Below are positions 22,116 to 30,651 of a DNA stretch of 36,419 nucleotides, in pieces (position 1 is the first letter of the stretch; each line of letters starts with the position of its first letter). The position numbers and the translations under genes were made by a program. The notes under the pieces were generated by a model. It was not told the origin of the DNA. It did not search any database and saw only the letters and a list, made by a program, of their open reading frames with translations. Source of the DNA: an uncultured Mycoplasmatota bacterium. GTDB taxonomy: Bacteria; Bacillota_I; Bacilli_A; RF39; UBA660. The DNA lies in the NCBI GenBank assembly GCA_900550255.1, contig URQZ01000011.1, positions 1 through 36,419 of the forward strand, in the 5' to 3' direction.

Positions 22116-24053
22116 CTATTTATTCTTTACATAATCACAAATAATTTTAACTACATTTTCATTTCCTATTCTAGCATCTATACATAAATCATAATTATTC
22201 TTATCTCCCCAATTTCTATTAGCTATAGCACTATAATAATTTGATCTAGATTTATCTGAATCTAATATATGATTTTTAGCTTGTTTTTCATTATCACCAT
22301 AATTTTTCATTACATTTTCAATTTTATAATCCATTGAGGCATATATAAATATTTTTATTAAATTTTTATTTTCTCTTAATATATAGTCAGCAGATCTTCC
22401 TATAATTACAGCATTACTAATATTCGCAATCTTTTTAATTACTTTTGTTTGATTGATTATTGCTTCTTTACTTACATCTAAGGATAAAAAATTATCATAT
22501 ATTTCTTCATCAGAACAATTATCATTAATTAAATTATTTTTAATAGCAAACTCTTTTATTTCTTCTTTATCATAGAATGGTATATTTAATTTTTGGGCGA
22601 CAATTTTTCCAATTTCTTTTCCATTCGTTCCATGTTCTCTTGAAATAGAAATAATCAAATTATTTTTAATTTTCTCATTTTTAATCACTTTAATTTTTTT
22701 GTCATAAGAATCTTTTAAAATAAATAATGAAATAATTGAAGTTAAAACTTCAGCTATTGGAAATGTCCACCAAACAATTTCTGTAACATTGTTTGATTTT
22801 GTAAATAAAAATGCAATTGGGAATACAAAAATAACTAACCTTAACAAAGAAATAATTAATGGCTTTAAAGCATATCTTATCGATTGTAAAACACCTTGAA
22901 TAGCTACTGAAATACCCATAAATACAAATCCGATACTAGAAATTCTTAATGCTATAGTACAAACACTAATTATTTCCTTTGTCGTTCCACCAGCTAGTCC
23001 AAATAAATTAGCAAGTGGATAGGCAAATATTTCAAATAGTATACTTATTATTAAATTAACTATAATAGTATCAATTATGCCATACTTGATACAATCATCT
23101 ATTCTTTTTTTATCTTGCATGCCATAATTAAATGACAATATTGAAATAATTGTGTTTGATAAACCAAATGCTGAAAATAAAGCAATTTGTTGTATTTTAT
23201 AATAAATTCCAAATGAACCAATTAACACTGTTTGATTAACTTGAGCTAAGCCTAATATTGCATTCATTCCAGCCATCATAACAGCAAGTAGTGCTTGCAT
23301 TAGTGCAGCTGAAACACCAATACTATAAATTCCTTTAATCAAATTAATATCATGATTTATGTATTTTATACTACCATCAATTTCATTATTTTTTGTATAA
23401 TGAAAATACATTGCGATGAATAGTGATATAAATTGTCCAATTATAGTAGCCCAAGCGGCACCTGCAACTCCCATTTTTAATGGATAAATAAATATATAAT
23501 CTAATATTATATTTATAACTGCTCCAGATATTTGAGAAATGGTAGATAACATTGTTTTACCAGTTGCTTGCAAAAATCTTTCATATACAGTATATCCAAT
23601 AGATCCAAGAGATAAACATGTACAAATTTTTAAATATGTAGTTCCCATTTTTATTATTTCTTTATCATTTGTAAATAAAGAAATAAACCATTTTGTACCA
23701 AATAGTCCAAATAATAAGAATATAATGTAAATGCATATACTTAAAAATATTCCATTTCCTGCTATTTTATTTACTTTTTTTCTATCGTTTTCACCTAAAC
23801 TTTTAGATAATAAAGCATTTAACCCAACGCCTGTTCCAACGCCGATAGCAATAATCATTATTTGAATTGGAAAAGCATAAGTTAAGGCTTGATTTGCGAT
23901 AGCACCTTTTGTTCCCATATTAGCAACGAAAATACTATCAATAACATTATATAATGCTTGTAAAACCATAGATATAATCATTGGTAATCCCATTTTTAGA
24001 ATGAGTTTGTTCATTGGAGCTATTGCCATTTTATTTTGTCTTTCTTCTTTCAT
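22116..24053 (-). CDS. MATE-family efflux transporter fused to a cytidylate-kinase-like domain
   Basis: A 645-residue two-part protein. Residues 1-445 are a MATE antiporter with 12 spans (MAIAPMNKLILKMGLPMIIS, VIDSIFVANMGTKG, FLQATGKTMLSTISQISGAV, and the second-half equivalents FNYGMQ and IQGVLQSIRYALKP). Residues about 464-645 match the cytidylate-kinase-like family: NLIISISREHGTNGKEIGK (a modified P-loop), FYDKEEIKEFA, AVIIGRSADYIL and IANRNWGDKNNYDLCID. Such fusions occur in gut Clostridia and relatives; the kinase's substrate and its tie to transport are not known. GGAGGAAATT marks ATG 24053. A strong promoter and a terminator-like hairpin precede it, so expression may be set by attenuation. 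Confidence 0.9.
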   Translation of the reverse strand: MKEERQNKMAIAPMNKLILKMGLPMIISMVLQALYNVIDSIFVANMGTKGAIANQALTYAFPIQIMIIAIGVGTGVGLNALLSKSLGENDRKKVNKIAGNGIFLSICIYIIFLLFGLFGTKWFISLFTNDKEIIKMGTTYLKICTCLSLGSIGYTVYERFLQATGKTMLSTISQISGAVINIILDYIFIYPLKMGVAGAAWATIIGQFISLFIAMYFHYTKNNEIDGSIKYINHDINLIKGIYSIGVSAALMQALLAVMMAGMNAILGLAQVNQTVLIGSFGIYYKIQQIALFSAFGLSNTIISILSFNYGMQDKKRIDDCIKYGIIDTIIVNLIISILFEIFAYPLANLFGLAGGTTKEIISVCTIALRISSIGFVFMGISVAIQGVLQSIRYALKPLIISLLRLVIFVFPIAFLFTKSNNVTEIVWWTFPIAEVLTSIISLFILKDSYDKKIKVIKNEKIKNNLIISISREHGTNGKEIGKIVAQKLNIPFYDKEEIKEFAIKNNLINDNCSDEEIYDNFLSLDVSKEAIINQTKVIKKIANISNAVIIGRSADYILRENKNLIKIFIYASMDYKIENVMKNYGDNEKQAKNHILDSDKSRSNYYSAIANRNWGDKNNYDLCIDARIGNENVVKIICDYVKNK

Positions 24054-24074
24054 AATTTCCTCCTTATCTTGCAA

Positions 24075-24119
24075 GAAAAAAGAGGCGAAATCCACAAACT
24101 GGATTTACGCCTCTTTTTT
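24075..24119 (-). promoter_or_regulatory. Candidate transcription attenuator in the MATE-kinase leader
   Basis: Minus-strand AAAGAGGCG and AAATCC pair with GGATTT and CGCCTCTTT around an AGTTTGT loop (one bulged T, about 15 pairs), followed by TTTTTTCTTG. It looks like a full intrinsic terminator placed between the promoter and the start codon, only about 20 bases before the ribosome-binding site and about 20 bases after the predicted transcript start. No known riboswitch motif was recognised. Confidence 0.7.
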
Positions 24120-24144
24120 GAAAGCTACTCGTCTTACATATAAA

Positions 24145-24173
24145 ATTATACTATTTTTTTTAATTTTTTTCAA
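24145..24173 (-). promoter_or_regulatory. Promoter of the MATE-kinase gene
   Basis: Minus-strand TTGAAA (24168-24173), a 17-base spacer and a perfect TATAAT (24145-24150). The start is expected near 24138, giving a leader of about 85 bases with the hairpin in the middle. Confidence 0.8.
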
Positions 24174-24206
24174 CAATCTAATTTGCAAATATCAAATATT
24201 TGTTTT

Positions 24207-24638
24207 CTAACGGAAGTTTTTCCTTTTTTTTAAAACTTTATCATTGTTTACCTGTTTCTGATTAGATTTAATCCTAATTACTCCATTTACTTTTTCTAAT
24301 CCTAAAGTATTCAATGCATTTTCCTTCTGGGATGCTATTAACACATCAACGGGTAAAATTCCTATATAAAGACTTTGGGCTCTACTATAATCAAACATAG
24401 GATCTAAAATATAATATATTTCACCATTTTTGTTACTACTAGCGAAATAAATTTGTTCATCGTTATCATTCCAAAAATTAAAGTAATCTTTATTACCTTT
24501 TTCTTCTAAATTGCTTTCGATGCAATTGTGAAAGTTTTTTAAATCATCTAATAATACCATCTTTTGCACCATATTACTATATTGATAAACATATAATAAT
24601 CCTAAACAATAGGCATCTTCACTATACATTCTGGCCAT
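24207..24638 (-). CDS. Hypothetical protein (143 aa)
   Basis: Starts after AGGAGGAAATAGT at MARMYSEDAYCLGLLYVYQY; no family recognised. The first 110 residues look like a compact mixed alpha/beta domain with acidic and aromatic residues (NFWNDNDEQIYFASSNKNGE). The last 20 (NNDKVLKKRKNFR) are a basic, disordered tail. There is no membrane span. It has its own strong promoter and lies downstream of the 861-residue gene's terminator. It occurs in the accessory part of the window, with no neighbour that explains it. Confidence 0.8.
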   Translation of the reverse strand: MARMYSEDAYCLGLLYVYQYSNMVQKMVLLDDLKNFHNCIESNLEEKGNKDYFNFWNDNDEQIYFASSNKNGEIYYILDPMFDYSRAQSLYIGILPVDVLIASQKENALNTLGLEKVNGVIRIKSNQKQVNNDKVLKKRKNFR

Positions 24639-24693
24639 ACTATTTCCTCCTAAACAACTTTTTTAACTTTAGATATTTGGTTTACTTATTTGT

Positions 24694-24722
24694 ATTATAC
24701 ATTACATCCATTTAAGAATCAA
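24694..24722 (-). promoter_or_regulatory. Promoter of the 143-residue hypothetical gene
   Basis: Minus-strand TTGATT (24717-24722), a 17-base spacer and TATAAT (24694-24699). The interval 24723-24830 has no other signal that I recognise. Confidence 0.8.
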
Positions 24723-24830
24723 TTAATATTATAGACAAACTAAATTAAAAACAACAACACTAATATTCTTCATTAAAGAAATGATTTGAAATTATGAAAA
24801 TTATCACTTACTCGAATCAGCACTTACTGA

Positions 24831-24870
24831 AAAAAAGATAAGACCATTACTAATTTATAGCATTGGTCTT
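24831..24870 (-). terminator. Terminator of the 861-residue gene
   Basis: Minus-strand AAGACCA pairs with TGGTCTT around an A/T-rich loop, followed by ATCTTTTTTTC. It begins four bases after the stop codon. Confidence 0.75.
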
Positions 24871-24873
24871 TTT

Positions 24874-27459
24874 CTATAATTCTTTTTTTAATATTTTTTG
24901 TTGTTCTTTACTTAACATTGTCATATAGCTATCAAATTCTTCTCTTGCTCTGTAATCATTTTCTAAAAATTCACCAATTAAGCCATGATGTGTTTCAGCT
25001 ATGTACCAATCTTTAGAATAGTAAACACTTTTTATAAAATATTTATTTATTGGGATATAGTTTTTGGGATTAATTGAATAATTTATAGAGTTTATTATAT
25101 TAATTACATTTTCATTATTATTGTTATATTCATCCGCAAAGAAATCAATAAATTTTATTTCATCTCTAGGATCCATATACGAAACATCTGGATTTTTTGA
25201 TTTAATATTTTTAAAATCAAAATCGCTATCTTTATATACAACATCTAAAGTTTTGTGATAAACATCTGTATCTCTATATACTTCATCATTTTTTTCATAT
25301 ATAGTTGGAGTTGGATAATCTTTTGGGAAAGGAGTTGTCTTTGGTTTTAAATATGAATCGCTTCCCATACAAACCAAATTAATTGGCTCATTACCTTGCT
25401 TAGTAACTTCTACTATCTCTTCAACTCCTTCTTTAAATGCAGTAGATATTAAATGCCAATCAACCATTGCTCCATATACACATTCAATACTATTAGCTAT
25501 TAATACATTTCCATTTCTTTTCAATGGACTAAAAGCTGCAACATCTCCTAATTTATCATATATTATCAATATCCTACCATTCCTACAAAGTGCTGCGTGT
25601 AGCAAATGGTCATGTGCTATATCACATGTTCTAATACAGCAATCAGCTTTATATCCTAACTCAAATATTTGTGGATCATCTAATTTCATAACTTCATAAG
25701 TATAACCGTCTGTTGAAACTCCTTTTACATATGGGATACTAGATTCAATTCTTTTTTTCATTTGTGAATATATTTCAACAATCTTTCTTAACACTTCATC
25801 ATTACTATTGTATGTTTTATTTCCTAAAACAATATTTTCTAAAAAGCTATCATCATTTAACAAATAATTATCTGGAGTTATTATTTTTCTATCTATATCA
25901 TATTTTTCTGCTTCTAATATTACATTTATTTTCTTTAATGTAATTTCATTATGACATTTTTCTAACAGTTCATCATAGTTATTATACAAGTAGTACCACT
26001 TTTTATATAATTCAGAATCCTTATCATTAAACATATTTATAAAATGATTATTTTTTGGTGTTTCAAACATAAAGTTAATGAATCTTTTATCTATAACAGG
26101 TAAAAATTTATTTCCTTCTGCCTTCATTTCAACTCTTGTTATATCAGTTTTAGCAACATTATCAAAAAATTTTTTGTCATATTTTCCAAATTTACCACTT
26201 AATATTTCTGTGCTTCTTTCATATCCAAATATGAAACACATTTTAATACATAATCCATATATTGCAGACAATTCATCTTGAGTTTTATCTTCCAAAAATT
26301 TAAATAATTTATTAATATGTTTAACATTTACTTTAAACAATTGTTCTGGAGCAATACCATAAAGATACCTAGCATTTGAAAGTGCAATATTAAACTTCAA
26401 ATAAAAAATTAATTTCAAATCTTTCGTTACTTCATCATCACCAGTTAAATGACTTATATCTCTATAGCTTATTAGACCATTATTTAAATTTCTTTTTAAT
26501 GCATTATACATCATTTCTGGATTAACAAAACTACTTATTAATACACAACTACTTAAATATTTTAAAAGTTTTTCTTTAATTAATTCTTCCTGATTTTCAT
26601 TTAATAAAATATGATATATTTTTTCCTCTAAGTTAACTTGTGCACGAAACTGTTTATATCCAAACTGATTTTGTATTTTTTTTCTATTAATTTCATCTCT
26701 AGTTTTCATTTCAGCAAAGAATTCTTCAAACGATTTATCGTTCTTTACTACATTATCTAACATATATTTTCTTATAGCATTATTATTATCAACACTATTA
26801 CTAGTATAATCAAGGAAAAATAATTCTTCTCGATTTAATTGTTCTATTATACTATTATCAATTCTATTTCTATTAAAACCAAATAAAATTATGTCTATAT
26901 TGTTATATCTTTTTCTAAAATCAGTAGGAAGAAGTACCTCGTTCGTATAAGCATTTAATTTTTTTATTTTTCTTAACTGTCCATCAGTAGTTAATGAATT
27001 AAACTCTTCACTTTGTACCATTCCATCAAAGATTTTTTTTAAATCATATGAATTAAAAAATCTGTTTTCAATTTTTTTGACGTTCATGATAATATATATA
27101 AAATATTTATTGCTGTATATTTGTTCCTTTATAGTTTGTGATTTTATAACTTTATTTAAATTTTCAAGATTTCTTATTGTCTGTTCAGTACAAACAAAGT
27201 TATTTAAATTTAATGTTCCTAAAATTAATATTTTTTGAATTTTATCATTAGACCATAATTTATTTTGCATAATGGCATTTGAATTTCTAAAAATAGAATT
27301 AATAATATTATCATTTAAATTTGAAATAAATTCAATTACACTTGAATCTACTATTGTATTTATTTGTTCATCTGTTAATTTTTTTAAAGTGTTAATCAAT
27401 TTTTTAGTTTTATATGATTTAATATCATTAAAATCTATTTGAGTAATATTACTTTCCAT
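24874..27459 (-). CDS. Large hypothetical protein (861 aa) with Cys/His-containing core
   Basis: A large soluble protein with no signal peptide or membrane span. Residues 1-570 are helical and rich in Asn, Lys and Ile, resembling a helical-repeat scaffold (many LLNxL-type turns). Around 576-670 there is a distinct, more conserved-looking core: GYKADCCIRTCDIAHDHLL, then NGRILIIYDKLGDVAAFSP and GNVLIANSIECVYG. Its beta-strand pattern and Cys/His content faintly recall PcfJ-type domains, but I cannot confirm this. A charged linker rich in Asp/Lys/Tyr follows (690-770), then a final globular segment (YIAETHHGLIGEFLENDYRAR). GAGGGGGGAAAACT precedes the ATG and TATAAT lies at 27486-27491. It is transcribed downstream of a candidate RNA gene and a HerA-like ATPase. 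Confidence 0.85.
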   Translation of the reverse strand: MESNITQIDFNDIKSYKTKKLINTLKKLTDEQINTIVDSSVIEFISNLNDNIINSIFRNSNAIMQNKLWSNDKIQKILILGTLNLNNFVCTEQTIRNLENLNKVIKSQTIKEQIYSNKYFIYIIMNVKKIENRFFNSYDLKKIFDGMVQSEEFNSLTTDGQLRKIKKLNAYTNEVLLPTDFRKRYNNIDIILFGFNRNRIDNSIIEQLNREELFFLDYTSNSVDNNNAIRKYMLDNVVKNDKSFEEFFAEMKTRDEINRKKIQNQFGYKQFRAQVNLEEKIYHILLNENQEELIKEKLLKYLSSCVLISSFVNPEMMYNALKRNLNNGLISYRDISHLTGDDEVTKDLKLIFYLKFNIALSNARYLYGIAPEQLFKVNVKHINKLFKFLEDKTQDELSAIYGLCIKMCFIFGYERSTEILSGKFGKYDKKFFDNVAKTDITRVEMKAEGNKFLPVIDKRFINFMFETPKNNHFINMFNDKDSELYKKWYYLYNNYDELLEKCHNEITLKKINVILEAEKYDIDRKIITPDNYLLNDDSFLENIVLGNKTYNSNDEVLRKIVEIYSQMKKRIESSIPYVKGVSTDGYTYEVMKLDDPQIFELGYKADCCIRTCDIAHDHLLHAALCRNGRILIIYDKLGDVAAFSPLKRNGNVLIANSIECVYGAMVDWHLISTAFKEGVEEIVEVTKQGNEPINLVCMGSDSYLKPKTTPFPKDYPTPTIYEKNDEVYRDTDVYHKTLDVVYKDSDFDFKNIKSKNPDVSYMDPRDEIKFIDFFADEYNNNNENVINIINSINYSINPKNYIPINKYFIKSVYYSKDWYIAETHHGLIGEFLENDYRAREEFDSYMTMLSKEQQKILKKEL

Positions 27460-27503
27460 AGTTTTCCCCCCTCAAAGTAAAATATATTATAACACATAAT
27501 AAG

Positions 27504-27541
27504 AAAAAATGCTTAATAATTTGTTAATTATAAGCATTTTT
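27504..27541. terminator. Strong hairpin terminator upstream of the 861-residue gene
   Basis: AAAATGCTTA and TAAGCATTTT form ten pairs, extended by inner A/T pairs, with a T-run in both directions. On the minus strand it would stop transcription arriving from the HerA/RNA side just before the 861-residue gene's own promoter. The 27545-27650 interval between it and the RNA gene shows no gene. Confidence 0.75.
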
Positions 27542-27654
27542 AAACTATATATCTAATTCATATTTTATTGCTTTAAATCAATCATTTATCTCAGAAGTGA
27601 GAATACTTTTTAAATTCAAACGAGTACTCCTAATATCTTAAAAGCTTTTAATTA

Positions 27655-27747
27655 CAACAAAAATGGAGCCACAAGGACTCCTTCAGGGGGTTTTGGTTAC
27701 ACTCTCATCTTTATATCGTAAGAGTGTTGGCGTGATATTATCACGCT
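27655..27747 (-). ncRNA. Candidate small structured RNA, about 93 nt
   Basis: A compact unit between the HerA-like gene and the 861-residue gene. It starts seven bases after a near-perfect promoter and contains three successive hairpins with almost no unpaired spacing. Hairpin 1 is GCGTGAT-AAT-ATCACGC (27730-27746, perfect). Hairpin 2 is ACACTCT...AGAGTGT (27699-27727, 15-base loop). Hairpin 3 is GGAG(T)CC-TTGT-GG(C)TCC (27665-27681), followed by ATTTTTGTTGT, a terminator. The single-stranded AACCAAAACCCCC between hairpins 2 and 3 is notable. No ribosome-binding site or useful frame is visible. It does not match any riboswitch or housekeeping RNA I can recall (6S, SRP, RNase P, T-box, purine, preQ1, fluoride). 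Confidence 0.65.
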
Positions 27748-27753
27748 ATGATA

Positions 27754-27782
27754 ATTATAAATTGTTTAAAGTCAAAAGTCAA
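27754..27782 (-). promoter_or_regulatory. Strong promoter of the candidate RNA
   Basis: Minus-strand TTGACT (27777-27782), a 17-base spacer and TATAAT (27754-27759), among the best sigma-A matches in the window. A second TTGACT sits inside the spacer (27770-27775). Confidence 0.85.
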
Positions 27783-27814
27783 TACAATATTTTCAACTTT
27801 ACACTTCTTAAAAA

Positions 27815-29587
27815 CTATCTTTTTGTAACAAACCAAGTATTTTTAATATCTGTACTATTGCTTGATGGAGCAGGATTTGGCATATCCATTTTAATCAAAG
27901 TTGGAAGTTTAAAAGCCGTTCCAAAAGCCATACAAGTACCAGGTTGTAATATTCTAATTCTCTTTACAACATCATCCGTAATATTAGGTACCATTTCTCT
28001 AATATAATCGACATCTCTTGGATGAAGCATTTTATAAATCATAAAATTATTACATTGTGACAAACAAGTTTCTGATAATTCAGATGGTCTTTGAGAAATA
28101 AGCCCAAGAAGTACACCATACTTTCTTCCCTCTTTACTTATTCTTTCAAAAATATTATATCCTAACAAAAATTTATCATTGTCATTTTGAACATATCTAT
28201 GAGCCTCTTCCAAAATGATGTGGAAAGGCATTGAAGCCCTATCATCAATATCTTTAGCAAAATCAAATAACATTCTAGAAAATATTTTAGTAATATTTTT
28301 AGCTAAACGATCATCAACATAATTAATATTAAAATTTATAACCTGAGCCTTCATTCCATTACTAGCAGTCAAAAGTTTTTTTATGTATTTATCTTGCGTT
28401 ATATACTCTGGATAATCAAAGAAATAACTATATTCACTATTAAGTAACGCATTTAATCTAACTTTTAAAATATTCATTTCATCATAAACTTTATTACTGT
28501 TTAAAATACCCTCAGATATTAAAGCAAAATCAAAAGCATCTCTCAAATCCTCTAAAGTATACATAAAGGTTCCATCCGGTAAAACTAATTCATAATCATC
28601 AGTTAGAAAAGTTCTCATAAAATTCATTACTAATTCCATTTCTCTAATTTTTCCGGTTGCATCAATAATTAAACATTGTTTTAATGATCGATCATAACCA
28701 GGTTGATGGATTATTGATTCCAAATTCAATTCCTTAGTATTGTAATATGATAAAACAGATACAATTTGATCCCTTATTTGAGCAGCTTGTTTTCCACTAG
28801 ATAACATGTCCAAAATAGCTCTAGCTATAATATCATTTTTACTTTTTAAAACCTCATCATTATCTCGAGCAAAAACGGATACAAGTTTTAATGCTTTCTC
28901 AATAATTGGAAGTTGTGTATGTTTTTCGGCACCTAATAGTAAAGCAATATCATCAGTTGTAAGTAACCATAAAGGAATTTTTAAAACTTCTTCTTTTGGA
29001 AATTTTAAATTAGTCGTATATGTTTTAAAACTAATTTCAGGAACAACTTTACTTAAATCTTTAAATGCACTATGATATTCCCCATAAGCATCAAAAATAA
29101 AAATGCTTGCACGATATGGAACTTCTACTTGTTTTGAAAATAACTTTTGAAAAATATTAGATATACCACATGATTTACCACTTCCAGTCGAACCAAATAT
29201 AGCTATATGTCCACTAAAAAAAGTATCAATATTAAAACCTAGTTTCATCTTTTGATAAATAGGACTAGTTCCAATATATAAATGTTCTCTTTCATTATAA
29301 TTTGTGATTCCTATTATTTTTTTGGTAACTTCTTCTTCAAGTAGTGTTACTTCTGAAGAAAAAGAAGGCTTTCTTATAACACCAAAGACAAAATCATCTT
29401 CAATTATTTCTCCAAGTAAATTAACATAAATAAACTTACTTTTGATATCCATTATTTCTCCAATTATATTTCGTGTTTTACTTTTCATTGAAACATATAA
29501 TCCAAGTAAATCTTCTGTTTTATCTAAATCAATTGTTGCATCAATTGTTACTCCATTAGATTCAATTTCAACAATTTTTCCTAACAT
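27815..29587 (-). CDS. HerA-like DNA translocase/helicase ATPase
   Basis: A 590-residue FtsK/HerA superfamily ATPase. Residues 1-80 form a beta-rich HAS-barrel-like domain (MLGKIVEIESNGVTIDATID). The RecA-type core has Walker A GSTGSGKS (132-139), Walker B IILEEAH (457-463) and an Arg-containing sensor SQRPSE (498-503). A helical insert lies between. It ends in PGTCMAFGTAFKLPTLIKMD, typical of the family. HerA proteins form hexamers that move DNA for the NurA nuclease in archaea, and bacterial relatives pair with SIR2 or other effectors in phage defence. No nurA or sir2 is adjacent; the nearest downstream protein is the 861-residue unknown. AGGAGGGTGTTTGT marks the start. Confidence 0.92.
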   Translation of the reverse strand: MLGKIVEIESNGVTIDATIDLDKTEDLLGLYVSMKSKTRNIIGEIMDIKSKFIYVNLLGEIIEDDFVFGVIRKPSFSSEVTLLEEEVTKKIIGITNYNEREHLYIGTSPIYQKMKLGFNIDTFFSGHIAIFGSTGSGKSCGISNIFQKLFSKQVEVPYRASIFIFDAYGEYHSAFKDLSKVVPEISFKTYTTNLKFPKEEVLKIPLWLLTTDDIALLLGAEKHTQLPIIEKALKLVSVFARDNDEVLKSKNDIIARAILDMLSSGKQAAQIRDQIVSVLSYYNTKELNLESIIHQPGYDRSLKQCLIIDATGKIREMELVMNFMRTFLTDDYELVLPDGTFMYTLEDLRDAFDFALISEGILNSNKVYDEMNILKVRLNALLNSEYSYFFDYPEYITQDKYIKKLLTASNGMKAQVINFNINYVDDRLAKNITKIFSRMLFDFAKDIDDRASMPFHIILEEAHRYVQNDNDKFLLGYNIFERISKEGRKYGVLLGLISQRPSELSETCLSQCNNFMIYKMLHPRDVDYIREMVPNITDDVVKRIRILQPGTCMAFGTAFKLPTLIKMDMPNPAPSSNSTDIKNTWFVTKR

Positions 29588-29637
29588 ACAAACACCCTCC
29601 TAGTATTCTCTATTATCTATTATACATGTTTTATGCT

Positions 29638-29662
29638 AAAAAAAAAAGATATAATTTATATC
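29638..29662 (-). terminator. Terminator of yqeG-yqeH
   Basis: Minus-strand GATATAA-A-TTATATC (29648-29662) is followed by ten T residues. It begins at the yqeH stop codon and precedes a TATAAT box likely to serve the HerA gene. Confidence 0.85.
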
Positions 29663-30651
29663 AATTTTTTCCTTGTATATATATCTATTTCTTCTGGAGC
29701 ATATATTTTAATAACATCATTGTTTGTTACTTTAATAAACCCTAATCCCGATATAACTATATCCTCATCTTGTTTAACTCTAATTATATTTTCTTTCAAA
29801 TTTTTCAACTTATTATTATTTTTAAAAACACGCTTTATATTTAAAGAATTAGAAAGATAAAAAATTAAATTATTTTTATCATTCAAATCAATTCTTACTA
29901 ATTCATCAACAAAGATTGTTTGTTTACTTTTAATTTGATATGTAATTGGTTTTATTTCTTTATTGGGTAAAATTCTTTTTAGCATTTTTACATCAACTAT
30001 ATTAATTAAACTGTTATTATCAATTAATCCTGGAGTATCTATTAAAGTTAAATCATCATTAATATTTATTTCTACAGAATTAATTGTTGTTGATGGTAAA
30101 ATACTCGTCGTAATTGTTCTATCTAAATTGGAATAATTATATATAATTTTATTTATTAAAGTTGATTTACCAGCATTAGTATATCCTATAACATATACAT
30201 TTTTATCCTTTTTATATTGATTTATTTTTTCCATTAATAAATCTAGGCCATAATTTTTATTACTACTTGTAATTACAATATCTTTATAATCAACACCTAA
30301 ATTTTTTGCATATTCTATAAATTTTTGATCATTTACTATTTTAGGTAAAACATCTCTTTTAGTAAATACTAATAAAATATCATTGTTTAAGTTTTTAGTT
30401 AGAACATCAAAGTCCTTATTCATCATAAATAAATCAATTACTAAAATAACTAAACTATTTGTTGTTCCTATTTTTTTTAGAATTGGTTCAAAATCATTAT
30501 TATCTTTTACAACCGTTTTATATTCACCATAATTTCTAATTCGAAAGCATCTTTCACATAATTTGGATGAAATATTATTTTCCCTTATATAACCTTCTTT
30601 TGAACTATCAATTGATTGTAATTTACTCCCACATCCTAGACAATTATTCAT
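29656..30651 (-). CDS. yqeH: Ribosome-biogenesis GTPase YqeH
   Basis: A circularly permuted GTPase needed for 30S subunit assembly. The 331-residue chain begins with a zinc finger (C4, C7, C32, C35: NNCLGCGSK and LCERCFRIRNYGE). The G motifs are in permuted order: G4 TKRD (96-99), G1 GYTNAGKS (155-162) and G3 DTPG (204-207). A C-terminal RNA-binding-like domain follows (VISGLGFIKV, IYAPEEIDIYTRKKL). It is slightly shorter than the B. subtilis protein (about 366). It overlaps yqeG by eight bases, and the pair is a common Bacillota operon. Confidence 0.97.
   Translation of the reverse strand: MNNCLGCGSKLQSIDSSKEGYIRENNISSKLCERCFRIRNYGEYKTVVKDNNDFEPILKKIGTTNSLVILVIDLFMMNKDFDVLTKNLNNDILLVFTKRDVLPKIVNDQKFIEYAKNLGVDYKDIVITSSNKNYGLDLLMEKINQYKKDKNVYVIGYTNAGKSTLINKIIYNYSNLDRTITTSILPSTTINSVEININDDLTLIDTPGLIDNNSLINIVDVKMLKRILPNKEIKPITYQIKSKQTIFVDELVRIDLNDKNNLIFYLSNSLNIKRVFKNNNKLKNLKENIIRVKQDEDIVISGLGFIKVTNNDVIKIYAPEEIDIYTRKKLI

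Noticed and set aside
24075..24119. Known riboswitch (guanidine, preQ1 or similar) before the MATE gene
   Set aside because: The leader is about 85 bases with one hairpin only, and no conserved aptamer motif is visible; kept as an unexplained attenuator.
27663..28007. A 114-codon plus-strand frame covering the candidate RNA and the HerA 3' end
   Set aside because: It is antisense to the HerA C-terminus, crosses the promoter and hairpins of the RNA unit, and lacks a ribosome-binding site.
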